Source of the DNA: Trabulsiella odontotermitis
Lineage (GTDB): Bacteria > Pseudomonadota > Gammaproteobacteria > Enterobacterales > Enterobacteriaceae
Assembly (NCBI RefSeq): GCF_030053895.1
Contig: NZ_CP125781.1
Location: 4,030,001-4,094,000 of the forward strand
Direction: 5' to 3'
DNA length: 64,000 nucleotides
Shown here: positions 50,452 to 60,300 of the stretch, in pieces
Numbering within the stretch: the stretch's first letter is position 1
Layout: each line of letters starts with the position of its first letter
Notes under the pieces: model-generated
Database searches by the model: none
Told to the model about the DNA's origin: nothing
The model's input: the letters and a program-made list of their open reading frames with translations, nothing else
Translations under genes and position numbers: made by a program

Positions 50452-51517
50452 TGGCATGAATTACGCCCCGACAGGGAAACCGCAGCCGGTCGTCAAACCG
50501 GGCGAATTTGTCTTTGCTGCCGCAGCCCTTGACCACGGTCATATTTACGGCATGTGCAACGGGTTGCTGGAAGCTGGCGGCACCCTGAAATGGGTCTGGG
50601 ACGCTAACCGTCAGAAATGCGAAGACTTTGTGCGCCAGTATCCGCAGGTGAAGATTGCCGATTCGCTGGCAACAATTCTGGCTGACGATGACGTGCAGCT
50701 CGTTGCCGGAGCGGCTATTCCCGCGCAACGCTGCGCGTTGGGGCTACAGGTGATGGCCGCCGGGAAGGACTATTTTACCGATAAAGCGCCGCTGACCACC
50801 CTTGCACAGCTGGACGACGCCAAAGCCATGGTGGCCCGATCCGGGCGGAAATATGCCGTCTATTACAGCGAGCGTCTGCACGTTGAAAGCGCGGTTTTCG
50901 CCGGACAACTGGTGAAACAAGGGGCGATTGGTCAGGTGATACAAACCCTCGGCACCGGGCCTCACCGGGAGGGCCAGGGCCGTCCGGACTGGTTCTATGA
51001 GCGCCGCGATTTTGGCGGCATTCTCTGTGACATCGGCAGCCATCAGATTGAGCAGTTTCTGTTCTTCACCGGCAATCACGACGCCACCATCGTCGCCAGC
51101 CAGACGCGCAACGTTAACCATCCCCAGTACTCCCGTTTCGAGGATTTCGGCGATGCCCTGCTGCGCGGCGAAAACGGCGCCACTGGTTATTTTCGCTGCG
51201 ACTGGTTCACGCCGGACGGCCTCTCCACCTGGGGCGACGGCCGTCTGACGCTGCTCGGCACCGGGGGTTACATTGAGATCCGCAAATATGTCGATCTGAC
51301 GCGCGGCGAGCAGGATGTGGTCTATCTGGTCAACCGTGACGGTGAATTCCGCTACCCGGTTGCCGGTCAGGTGGGTTTTCCCTTCTTTGGCGAGTTAATC
51401 CTCGACTGCCTGAACCGCACTGAACACGCCATGAGCCAGGCGCATGCGTTTAAAGCCGCCGAGCTGTGCGTGAAAGCGCAGATGCTGGCGAATGCTTCTG
51501 CCGGAGGCGCGCGATGA
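50438..51517 (+). CDS. Gfo/Idh/MocA oxidoreductase 3, divergent nucleotide-binding motif
   Basis: A 359-residue member. The N-terminal motif is ALDHGHIYGMC and does not contain the usual GxGxxG. The catalytic Lys segment is TDKAPLTT (DKAP instead of EKP), and the active-site helix is LCDIGSHQIEQFLF. It may bind another nucleotide form or be non-dehydrogenating. ATG 50438 lies inside the end of gene 2; GAGAGA precedes it. Its end overlaps gene 4 by 4 bases. Confidence 0.82.
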   Translation: MNKNDGMNYAPTGKPQPVVKPGEFVFAAAALDHGHIYGMCNGLLEAGGTLKWVWDANRQKCEDFVRQYPQVKIADSLATILADDDVQLVAGAAIPAQRCALGLQVMAAGKDYFTDKAPLTTLAQLDDAKAMVARSGRKYAVYYSERLHVESAVFAGQLVKQGAIGQVIQTLGTGPHREGQGRPDWFYERRDFGGILCDIGSHQIEQFLFFTGNHDATIVASQTRNVNHPQYSRFEDFGDALLRGENGATGYFRCDWFTPDGLSTWGDGRLTLLGTGGYIEIRKYVDLTRGEQDVVYLVNRDGEFRYPVAGQVGFPFFGELILDCLNRTEHAMSQAHAFKAAELCVKAQMLANASAGGAR

Positions 51518-52542
51518 CCTCGCTCAACGCCGCCATTATTGGCTGTGGCGCCATCCACCGTAACCACGTCGACGCGCTTCGCCTGCTCCCTGACGTGGAT
51601 TTGCGAGCCATTGCCGAAGTAGATACGCCGAAAGGCGAGCACCTGGCGCAACGCTATGGCTGCCGGTTTTATCGCGACTACCAGGAGATGCTGCTGGCCC
51701 ATGACATTGATGTGGTCCATATCTGCACGCCGCACTACCTGCACAAACCGATGATCATGGCGGCACTGGCGGCAGGGAAACATGTCTTCAGCGAGAAACC
51801 GGTTGCTATGTCTGGCGGTGATATTGCCGAGATCCGCCACGCCGCTTACGCCTCAACCGGGCGGCTCGGGGTCTGTTATCAGAACCGCGTGAACCCCACC
51901 AGCCAGACCATTGACGCATTGCTGACGGCGGGAACGCTCGGTGAGATGCACAGCATCAAAGCCATTCTGACCTGGTCGCGGAGTGACGCCTATTATCGCG
52001 ACAGCGACTGGCGTGGCTGGTTTGCCACCGAAGGCGGCAGTCTGCTCATCAACCAGGCCATTCATACGCTCGATCTGATGCAGTGGTTTGGCGGCGGCGT
52101 CAGACGGGTTAAAGGCGTGGTGGATAACGCCACCCTGAACGAAGTCACGGAGGCGGAGGACAGCGCCATGGCGACGTTCGAATTTCATAACGGCGCGCGC
52201 GGACTGTTCTATGCCAGCAACGCTCACGTCACCGATTCACCGCTGCTGCTGGAGATCCACTGCCAGCATGGCACCCTGCGGCTACAGGACAACATTCTGT
52301 GGCTTCTCACCGGCGATGGTCAGCGCGAGCTGGCCCGTGACACCGCTCCGGATGGCGGCAAAAGCTACTGGGGCACAGGGCATCAACAGGCGATCGCACA
52401 CTTTTACCATGCGCTTCGCCACCCCACGGCTGACGGCGTAATGGATCTTGACGCGGCGGCCTGTTCCTTACAACTGGTAGAGGCGATATACCGCTCATCC
52501 CAGTTACGACGATGGATAAATCTCACTGATGTAATCGATTAA
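51514..52542 (+). CDS. Gfo/Idh/MocA oxidoreductase 4
   Basis: A 342-residue member with Rossmann GCGAIHRNH, Lys in SEKPVAMSGG, and active-site LLINQAIHTLDLMQWFGG. ATG 51514 overlaps the gene 3 stop by 4 bases with CCGGAGG upstream. The four tandem oxidoreductases are only distantly alike, which argues for four different steps or substrates rather than recent duplication. Confidence 0.87.
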   Translation: MTSLNAAIIGCGAIHRNHVDALRLLPDVDLRAIAEVDTPKGEHLAQRYGCRFYRDYQEMLLAHDIDVVHICTPHYLHKPMIMAALAAGKHVFSEKPVAMSGGDIAEIRHAAYASTGRLGVCYQNRVNPTSQTIDALLTAGTLGEMHSIKAILTWSRSDAYYRDSDWRGWFATEGGSLLINQAIHTLDLMQWFGGGVRRVKGVVDNATLNEVTEAEDSAMATFEFHNGARGLFYASNAHVTDSPLLLEIHCQHGTLRLQDNILWLLTGDGQRELARDTAPDGGKSYWGTGHQQAIAHFYHALRHPTADGVMDLDAAACSLQLVEAIYRSSQLRRWINLTDVID

Positions 52543-52578
52543 TTCCAGCCATAAAAACCCTACACACTGGAAAATAAT

Positions 52579-54126
52579 ATGACTAAACCTACTGAACGCA
52601 GAGTCGGTTACGGGATCGCTATTGGCTATGGCGTAACCGACCTTTTTGGCGGAGGCGCCTTCGCCATCATCGGCACCTGGCTTCTGTTTTTCTATACCAC
52701 CTATTGTGGTCTGAGCGTATTAGAGGCCGGATCAATATTCGCGATTGCCCGCGTTATTGACGCGTTATTAAGCCCGGTAATGGGTTATATTACGGATAAT
52801 TTTGGCAACACGTGGCTTGGCCGTAAATTTGGTCGCCGCCGTTTCTTTTTATTACTCAGCTCACCGTTAATGTTTTTATACGCCCTGCTGTGGCTGACTG
52901 ACATGGGCTACTGGTATTACCTGGGCACTTATCTGTCTATCGAGCTGCTCTCCGCAATGGTGCTGGTGCCGTGGGAGACGCTGGCCGCCGAGATGACCAA
53001 CCGCTACGAAGAGCGCAGCCGTCTTTCCGGCGTCCGCATGATCTGCTCCCAGCTCGGTGGTTTTCTCGCAGTTTCTGTGCCGGGGGTAATTATGCAATTT
53101 ACCGGCAAAGATAATCCCTTTACCTATACGCTGACTGGCCTGTTGTTTTCCGCCATCTTTTGCATTGCGGTATTTATTACCTGGCGTTGTACCTGGGAGG
53201 CAAAAGATGTTCAGGAGGAAAATACGTTTCAGCCTGAAATACAGCGACGCGGCGGTTTACTGAATCATTTAAAATATCTGGTACTGGATCTGCTCTCCTC
53301 TTTCCGTATTCGCGCCTTTCGTCTGCATATTATTATTTATATCTTTTCGTTTACGGCGATGGATGTCTTTGGCTCCGTTTTCACCTATTACGTGGTTTAT
53401 TGCCTGAGTCAGGATGCCGCCGCGGTTTCTGGCTGGCTGAGCATCGCCGCTTTTGCGTCAGTGCCTGGCACCTGGTGCTTTATGCAACTGCTTAACCGCT
53501 TTAATGTGACGCCATCCGCCGCGCTGCGCCTCTCTTACGGCTGCATTTTCTTCGTGCTGGCGTTTCTGTTTTATATCTACCTCACGGAAACCGCGGTTTC
53601 GAACCTGCTGTTTTCCGCGATTTTTATCCTGCTCGGGGCGGCGCGCTCGGGGTTGTATTACATACCGTGGAACATCTATAGCTTCATTCCCGACATTGAC
53701 GAAATGGTCACCCAACAGCGTCGCGAAGGGATTTTCGCCGGCGTGATGGTGCTGACGCGCAAAAGTACCGTGGCACTGGCGATCCTGATCATCGGCCTGG
53801 TGCTGGAAGAGGCCGGTTTTGTGAAGGGTAGCGGTGTTCAGCCGGAAAGCGCTCTGCAGGCAATCATCGGCCTGATGATTTTTGCGACCGCCGGGCTGCT
53901 GGCTGTCAGCTTCTTTACCACGTACCGCTTTAAACTGACCCGCGACACGCACAAGCTGCTGCTCAAAGAGATCGCCCGCCGCAAGCTGGGTGGCGATTAC
54001 CGCGACTGCGAGCCTGCGGCCCGTGAGGTGATTAAACAACTGACTGGCTATGCATACGATGAAGTCTGGGGCGGCACGCGTGCCGGTCATCGTCAACAGA
54101 CCGTGCGCGTGTCCGGAATGGAGTAA
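52579..54126 (+). CDS. GPH-family sugar:cation symporter
   Basis: A 515-residue inner-membrane transporter with about 12 helices, of the glycoside-pentoside-hexuronide family (MelB, YicJ, UidB type). The N-terminal half has YGIAIGYGVTDLFGGGAF and the family's GRKFGRRRFF loop after helix 2. A C-terminal cytoplasmic tail of about 40 residues is longer than usual. It is the only transporter of the block, so it likely imports the glycoside that the other enzymes process. Confidence 0.88.
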   Translation: MTKPTERRVGYGIAIGYGVTDLFGGGAFAIIGTWLLFFYTTYCGLSVLEAGSIFAIARVIDALLSPVMGYITDNFGNTWLGRKFGRRRFFLLLSSPLMFLYALLWLTDMGYWYYLGTYLSIELLSAMVLVPWETLAAEMTNRYEERSRLSGVRMICSQLGGFLAVSVPGVIMQFTGKDNPFTYTLTGLLFSAIFCIAVFITWRCTWEAKDVQEENTFQPEIQRRGGLLNHLKYLVLDLLSSFRIRAFRLHIIIYIFSFTAMDVFGSVFTYYVVYCLSQDAAAVSGWLSIAAFASVPGTWCFMQLLNRFNVTPSAALRLSYGCIFFVLAFLFYIYLTETAVSNLLFSAIFILLGAARSGLYYIPWNIYSFIPDIDEMVTQQRREGIFAGVMVLTRKSTVALAILIIGLVLEEAGFVKGSGVQPESALQAIIGLMIFATAGLLAVSFFTTYRFKLTRDTHKLLLKEIARRKLGGDYRDCEPAAREVIKQLTGYAYDEVWGGTRAGHRQQTVRVSGME

Positions 54127-54135
54127 GGAGCCCGT

Positions 54136-55203
54136 ATGTATCAACAATGGAGTATCGAAGAGGCCCGGGCGTGGTATCAGCAACTGCCATGGGGTTGCGG
54201 TTTTAACTATCTTCCGCGCACAGCGGTGAACTGGACGGAAATGTGGCAGCAGGAGAGTTTTGATGCCGCCACCCTCGACCAGGAGCTGAGCTGGGCCAGC
54301 CGTTACGGCTATAACCAGTTGCGTACCAACCTGCCGTTTATCGTCTGGCAGCATGATCGCGACGGGCTGCTGTCGCGCATCGACCAGTTTTTAGCGATCG
54401 CCGCCCGCCATCAACTCCGGGTGATGCTGACCCTGCTGGATGACTGTGCCTTTTCCGGCGATGAACCGTTTCTCGGGCCGCAAAAAACGCCGCGCCCGGG
54501 CATTCATAACAGCCAGGCGGCGGCCAGTCCGGGGCGCCAGCAGGTGATGGATCGCAATCGCTGGCCGGAGATTGAACGCTACGTGCGTGACGTGGTGCGC
54601 CATTTCCGCGACGATCCGCGCGTATTGTTGTGGGATCTCTACAATGAGCCTGGCAACGGTGGGATTTTCACCGACGAAGGCGAATGCCATCAGTTCGACG
54701 ATATGCTGGAGTTGTACGCCCTTTCACTGATGACCCGGCTGTTTCAGTGGGCGCGGGAAGAGCAACCGCAGCAACCGCTGACCGTGGGCGCCTGGCATAT
54801 TGCCGATCGCCACGATTGTCGCCACGCCTTTATTCACCCCATTGATGCCGCCGCGCTGCACCTTTCCGATGTCATCAGCTATCACGCCTATGTGGATACG
54901 CCGGGGCAACTGGGGATCCTGAAACAGCTCTCCCGGCATCAGCGCCCCATTTTTTGTACCGAGTGGCTGGCGCGGCATGTGGGAAGCACGATGGTGGAAC
55001 AATTGCCGTTGTTCAGAGCGCAGCGCGTGAGCGCTTTTCACTGGGGGCTGGTGCAGGGGAAAACCCAAACCTGGCTACCCTGGCCCGATATCGCGCGTGA
55101 AAACCCGCAACCGTCGTTGTGGTTCCATGACGTCCTGACGGCGGACGGGAAAGCGTTTAGCCAGACCGAAATGGCGCTGATCCGCCAGCTCAACAAAGCC
55201 TGA
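54136..55203 (+). CDS. GH5-like (cellulase-family) glycoside hydrolase, cytoplasmic
   Basis: A 355-residue TIM-barrel glycosidase of clan A type. The acid/base candidate is Glu171 in WDLYNEPGN and the nucleophile candidate is Glu276 in FCTEWLAR. There is no signal peptide, so it acts on an imported glycoside, not on external polymer. It starts 9 bp after the symporter with AAGGAG before the ATG. Specificity cannot be read from sequence; beta-glycosides are likely. Confidence 0.78.
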   Translation: MYQQWSIEEARAWYQQLPWGCGFNYLPRTAVNWTEMWQQESFDAATLDQELSWASRYGYNQLRTNLPFIVWQHDRDGLLSRIDQFLAIAARHQLRVMLTLLDDCAFSGDEPFLGPQKTPRPGIHNSQAAASPGRQQVMDRNRWPEIERYVRDVVRHFRDDPRVLLWDLYNEPGNGGIFTDEGECHQFDDMLELYALSLMTRLFQWAREEQPQQPLTVGAWHIADRHDCRHAFIHPIDAAALHLSDVISYHAYVDTPGQLGILKQLSRHQRPIFCTEWLARHVGSTMVEQLPLFRAQRVSAFHWGLVQGKTQTWLPWPDIARENPQPSLWFHDVLTADGKAFSQTEMALIRQLNKA

Positions 55204-55254
55204 AGCGCCCTCTGGTGACTTTACAGCCCTTTACGCTATACTAACCTCGAAATC

Positions 55255-55285
55255 ACCGGTCCATGGCCTTCGGACCGGTTTTTCT
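55255..55285 (+). terminator. Terminator between the sugar cluster and ytfL
   Basis: ACCGGTCC pairs with GGACCGGT (55255-55262 with 55272-55279) with a TTTTCTT tail, 51 bp after the glycosidase stop. It ends the accessory operon. The remaining 100 bp to ytfL hold GGCCTGAACGGCC (a small inverted repeat) and no further gene. Confidence 0.85.
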
Positions 55286-55386
55286 TGTCAAATCTCACGC
55301 TTAGTACACACGATCATTCATGAATGAGGTGTATAAAAGTGAGCAACTTCCCTTCCGAGGATCTGGCCTGAACGGCCGGATAAGAT

Positions 55387-56730
55387 ATGTTAAACAGTAT
55401 TTTAGTAATACTTTGTCTGATTGGCGTCAGCGCATTTTTCTCGATGTCCGAGATTTCGCTTGCAGCCTCACGAAAAATCAAACTCAAACTGCTCGCCGAT
55501 GATGGCGACATCAACGCACAACGCGTGCTGAAAATGCAGGAAAACCCCGGCACCTTCTTTACGGTGGTGCAGATCGGCCTCAACGCCGTCGCCATCCTTG
55601 GCGGTATCGTGGGGGATGCGGCATTTTCACCAGCGTTTTACGGCATCTTAAGTAACTATGTGTCACCCGAACTGGCAGAACAACTGAGTTTTATTCTCTC
55701 CTTCTCGCTGGTCACCGGCATGTTCATTCTCATCGCCGACCTGACACCGAAACGCATCGGTATGATTGCGCCCGAAGCTGTGGCTTTGCGTATCATCAAC
55801 CCGATGCGCTTCTGCCTGTTCGTTTTCCGCCCGCTGGTCTGGTGCTTTAACGGCATGGCGAACACGATCTTCCGTATCTTCAAACTGCCGATGGTGCGTA
55901 AAGACGACATCACCTCTGATGACATCTACGCCGTGGTGGAAGCCGGTGCGCTGGCCGGGGTGCTGCGTAAGCAGGAACATGAGCTTATTGAGAACGTGTT
56001 TGAACTGGAATCACGCACCGTACCGTCTTCCATGACGTCGCGTGAGAGCATTATCTGGTTCGACATCAACGAAGATGAGCAGAGCCTGAAAAACAAAGTC
56101 GCGGAGCATCCGCACTCGAAGTTCCTCGTCTGTAAAGAAGATATCGACCACATCATCGGCTACGTCGATTCCAAAGACCTGCTGAACCGCGTGCTGGCGA
56201 ATCAGAGTCTGGCGCTGACCGGCGGCGTGCAGATCCGCAATACGCTGATTGTGCCGGATACGCTGACGCTCTCCGAAGCGCTGGAAAGTTTCAAAACCGC
56301 CGGTGAAGATTTCGCAGTGATCATGAACGAATACGCGCTGGTGGTGGGGATCATCACCCTGAACGACGTGATGACCACGCTGATGGGCGACCTGGTCGGT
56401 CAGGGGCTGGAAGAGCAGATTGTCGCACGCGACGAAAACTCCTGGCTCATCGACGGCGGTACGCCGATTGACGACGTGATGCGCGTGCTGGATATCGACG
56501 AGTTCCCGCAGTCCGGCAACTATGAAACCATCGGCGGCTTCATGATGTTTATGCTGCGCAAAATCCCGAAACGCACCGATGCGGTGAAGTTCTCTGGCTA
56601 CAAGTTTGAAGTGGTGGATATTGATAACTACCGCATCGACCAGTTGCTGGTGACGCGCATCGACAGCAAACCGACGGTGCTGACGCCAAAACTGCCGGAT
56701 GCGGAAGAGCAGAAGAAAGGTGCCGCGTAA
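55387..56730 (+). CDS. paeA: Putrescine/cadaverine exporter PaeA (YtfL), UPF0053 family
   Basis: A 447-residue inner-membrane protein with an N-terminal CNNM/UPF0053 transmembrane domain (about 1-190), a CBS-domain pair (about 215-330) and a C-terminal CorC/HlyC domain. In E. coli the homologue YtfL (PaeA) relieves cadaverine and putrescine stress. Sequence and length match E. coli. The C-terminus ends DAEEQKKGAA. A partial copy of its 3' end recurs at 63790-63886, past the Rhs island. Confidence 0.95.
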   Translation: MLNSILVILCLIGVSAFFSMSEISLAASRKIKLKLLADDGDINAQRVLKMQENPGTFFTVVQIGLNAVAILGGIVGDAAFSPAFYGILSNYVSPELAEQLSFILSFSLVTGMFILIADLTPKRIGMIAPEAVALRIINPMRFCLFVFRPLVWCFNGMANTIFRIFKLPMVRKDDITSDDIYAVVEAGALAGVLRKQEHELIENVFELESRTVPSSMTSRESIIWFDINEDEQSLKNKVAEHPHSKFLVCKEDIDHIIGYVDSKDLLNRVLANQSLALTGGVQIRNTLIVPDTLTLSEALESFKTAGEDFAVIMNEYALVVGIITLNDVMTTLMGDLVGQGLEEQIVARDENSWLIDGGTPIDDVMRVLDIDEFPQSGNYETIGGFMMFMLRKIPKRTDAVKFSGYKFEVVDIDNYRIDQLLVTRIDSKPTVLTPKLPDAEEQKKGAA

Positions 56731-56734
56731 GGCC

Positions 56735-57337
56735 TGATAGATAACCATGGGCCGCTTTATTATCGTGGCGAGCAGTCTGTTTTTGCACTGACCATATTAG
56801 AAAGAAGTCCTGGCTTTTCAGTCAGGACTCTGTTAACAGCCTGAAGCGCCATGAGGGTGCTTTTTTGCTTTTCAGCCCCCTTCTCTTCAAAGTTAATTAA
56901 GCAATCTCTCCTTCACGGCTTTCGCCGCCTGCTTCATCTTTATAAGGTCTTCGCGTCGCTGCTGCATGTCGTCATTGTCTGGATCAACGTAATGCAATCG
57001 CCAGTAATCCAGGTGGTGCTGGTGCTCCCTCTGCCGATATCGAACCCGAGGCGGAGGAGCCTCAGCAGGGATCTCGCCACTGACAAAAAATAAATCTGGA
57101 AAGCTTCACACGAAATTCTTACACATTGAATAAATCCTTATTATTCAACAATAAATCATTCATTTAATAGATAATTTCTTTCGTGATGTAGATCACAGTT
57201 GCTTCTCTGCATACATGTAAGCATCCTTATAAAAATATCTAACTTATTGTTTTATTTGCTTTATTTATAATTTCTTAGCTTACATCATGTTAGTAAATAA
57301 ATAAGAGAACAATAAACCATAGCAAAAGGATTTGACC
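56735..57337. other. Non-coding left flank of the Rhs island
   Basis: This roughly 600-bp stretch between ytfL and rhs holds three things: two hairpins near the ytfL end, an antisense coding remnant (listed apart), and an AT-rich stretch from about 57110 to 57330. The second hairpin is GCGCCATGAGGGTGC followed by T-runs, near 56847-56871. The AT-rich part probably carries the rhs promoter, but no clear -35/-10 pair stands out. AAAAGGA precedes rhs. Confidence 0.6.
56893..57105 (-). pseudogene. Antisense 70-codon remnant, unrecognised family
   Basis: An open minus-strand frame runs 70 codons from an upstream stop (57106-57108) to TAA at 56893. Its product has a coding-like composition: PPPRVRYRQREHQHHLDYW, then YVDPDNDDMQQRREDLI and a terminal basic helix. 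There is no start with a ribosome site, so it looks like the 3' end of a gene truncated when the island formed. Family not recognised. A plus-strand frame over the same stretch looks less coding-like. Confidence 0.45.
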
Positions 57338-60300
57338 ATGACAGGAAAACCCGCCGCCCGACAGGGTGACATGACCGCCATCGGCGGCCCGATAGTACAG
57401 GGCTCCGCCGGGGTCTTCATTGGTGCCCCTACCGGCGTGGCCTGCTCGGTGTGTCCCGGTGGTATCACTTATGGTTCTCCAGTTAACCCGTTGCTCGGGG
57501 CTAAAGTGCTTCCCGGCGAAACCGATGTAGCGCTACCCGGGCCACTTCCTTTTGTGCTTTCCCGCTCATACAGCAGCTACCAGACAAAGACGCCCGCTCC
57601 GGTGGGTATCTTCGGCCCCGGCTGGTATGCCCCCTCTGATATCCACTTACAGATACGCGACGGCGAGATCGTCCTTAACGACAGCGGCGGACGCAGCATC
57701 CACTTTGACCCACTGTTTCCCGGCGAAACCGCCTTCAGCCGCAGCGAGTCGCTCTGGCTGGCCCGCTGCGGTACATTGAAACTGCATGAGAGTAACGTAT
57801 TACACCGACTGTGGCAGGCTCTACCGGAGTCCATTCGGCTGAGCCCGCACATGTACCTGGCAACCTCCAGCCCGCAGGGGCCGTGGTGGCTGCTCGGTTG
57901 GGCTGATCGCGTGCCCGGCGTAGATGAAGCACTGCCCGCTCCGCTGCCGTCCCATCGGATATTGACTGGATTGGTGGATGGTTTCGGTCACGCTCTGACC
58001 TTTCACCGGGAGGCTCGGGGGGATTTCACCGGATACATCACGGCTGTGACCGACGGGGCCGGACGTCGCTTTCGCCTGGAACTTGCGCGAATAAGCGGCG
58101 TACCGCAGACCCACTACGGCGCGGATGAGGGCGTGCGCCTGGCGGCACTCTGGCTCACCCATGATCCTGAGTATCCGGATAAGCTGCCCCCAGTGGCTCT
58201 GGTGCGCTATGAGTATTCATCACGCGGCGAGCTGGCGGCAGTATACGACCGGGGAGATGCGCAGGTGCGATGCTTTGATTATGACCCGCAGCATCCAGGC
58301 CGGATGGTAGCCCATCAGTATGCCGGACGACCAAAAACCGTCTACCGCTATGATGCCGCCGGGCGTGTGGTGGAACAACATAATCCTGCCGACCTGAGTT
58401 ATACCTACAGGTATGAGAAAAACACTGTCACCATTACCGACAACCTGAACCGCCATGAGGTGCTACACACCGAAGGCGAAAGAGGTATGAAGCGGGTTAT
58501 AAAAAAAGATCTGGCGGACGGTAGTTCCACTCACAGTGAATTCGATCCAGCAGGCAGACTGATTGCACAAACGGATGCGGCGGGCCGCAAAACACAATAT
58601 CGGCTGAGCCCAGGATCCGGCCTGCTGACGGAAATCGTCACTCCGGATGGTAGATCGCAACAATTTAACTATAACGGCCAGCACCTGCTTATCATCGCTA
58701 CCGGCGCTGACGGCCTGAGCAGCAGAAAGGAGTATGATGACCTGGGCAGACTGGCGGCAGAGACCTCCCGTCGGGGCGATGTCACCCGCTATTTTTATGC
58801 TGACTCGCAGAGTGAATATCCTTCCGCCACCGAAGCCCCCTCAGGCAGTCGCAAACATATGACGTGGAGTCGCTACGGGCAGTTGCTGACCTTCACCGAC
58901 TGCTCAGGCTACGAAACCCGCTATGAATACAACCGCTTCGGGCAGATCACGGCCATACATCAGGAAGAAGACCTAAGCCATTACTGGGCTTACGACTCAC
59001 GCGGCAGACTGGTCAGTCGTAAAGATACACCGGGCCTTGAAACACGCTATGAATACAGCGTGGCGGGTGACCTGACGACGGTAGTGTCCCCGGACGGCAG
59101 CCGCAGAGAAACGCAGTACGACGCGGGGGGCCGACCGATCAGTATTACCGAAGGTGGCCTGACCCGAAAAATGAAATACGACGCTGCCGGGCGCATCACC
59201 ACCCTAGTGAATGAAAACAACGCCACAACCACTTTCTCCTGGGATCCGATGGATCGTCTGGTGGCAGAACGCGGCTTCGACGGCAGGATACGGCATTACC
59301 ACTACAGCGTTTCCGGGCATCTCATCCGCAGCGAAGACGAAGGCCTGGTTACGCTGTGGCACTATGATGCATCAGATCGCCTGACGCACCGTACGGTGAA
59401 CGATGAAGAGGCCGAACGCTGGCAATACAACGAGTACGGCTGGCTGAAAGATATCAGCCATCACAGCAACGGCCATCGTGTGACCGTGCACTATGACTAT
59501 GATGAGACAGGCCGGATGACTCGTGAGAGACAGACCGTCCATACCCCCGATGCCGGTGAATTGCAATGGGAGCATACCACCGCGTACGAATACCGGAACA
59601 GCCTGGTGTACCGGACCACCTCCGACCATTTACCGCCGGTGGAATGGTTGACGTACGGCTCCGGTTACCTGGCGGGCATGAAATTCGGTAATGAGCCCCT
59701 AATTGACTTCATCCGTGACCGCTTGCATCGAGAGACACTACGTAGCTTCGGAACTTACGAGCTGGCTAGCGCGTATACCGCAAGCGGACAGCTACAAGAC
59801 CATACGCTGAGCCTGTCGGCATTCAACCGGGAGTACATATATAACAACAGCGGAGAGCTGGTACACATCCACGCCCCCCTGCAACAGCGACATTATCAGT
59901 ACGACGCGGCGGGAAGGCTGAATCAGGAATACCAGACCCACACAAAGACCACAAAGGAATACTTCACCGACCCGGCAGGTAACCGGATTGCTGGTCAGCA
60001 ACAGTACCCGGCACTGCCTGCACGCTTCCCCGATAACCGACTAAGTGAAGACGTGAACTGGTTTTACCACCACGACGCTCACGGCAGGCTGACGGAAAAG
60101 GATGAGCGCCGCGTTCGCGACGGCGGCAGCCATACCCATCACTATTCCTACGATAGTCAGCACCGACTGATACATTATGTTCGAACCCAACAGGGGCAGC
60201 CGCTGGAAGAAAGCCGGTATCTGTATGATCCGCTGGGCCGCCGCATCGCCGCAAAGACAATGCAAGGCACCACCTGGTACGGCTGGGACGGCGACCGGCT

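Noticed and set aside
56851..57093. 80-codon plus-strand open frame between ytfL and rhs
   Set aside because: It overlaps the more coding-like antisense remnant, lacks a ribosome site and is not similar to anything recognised.
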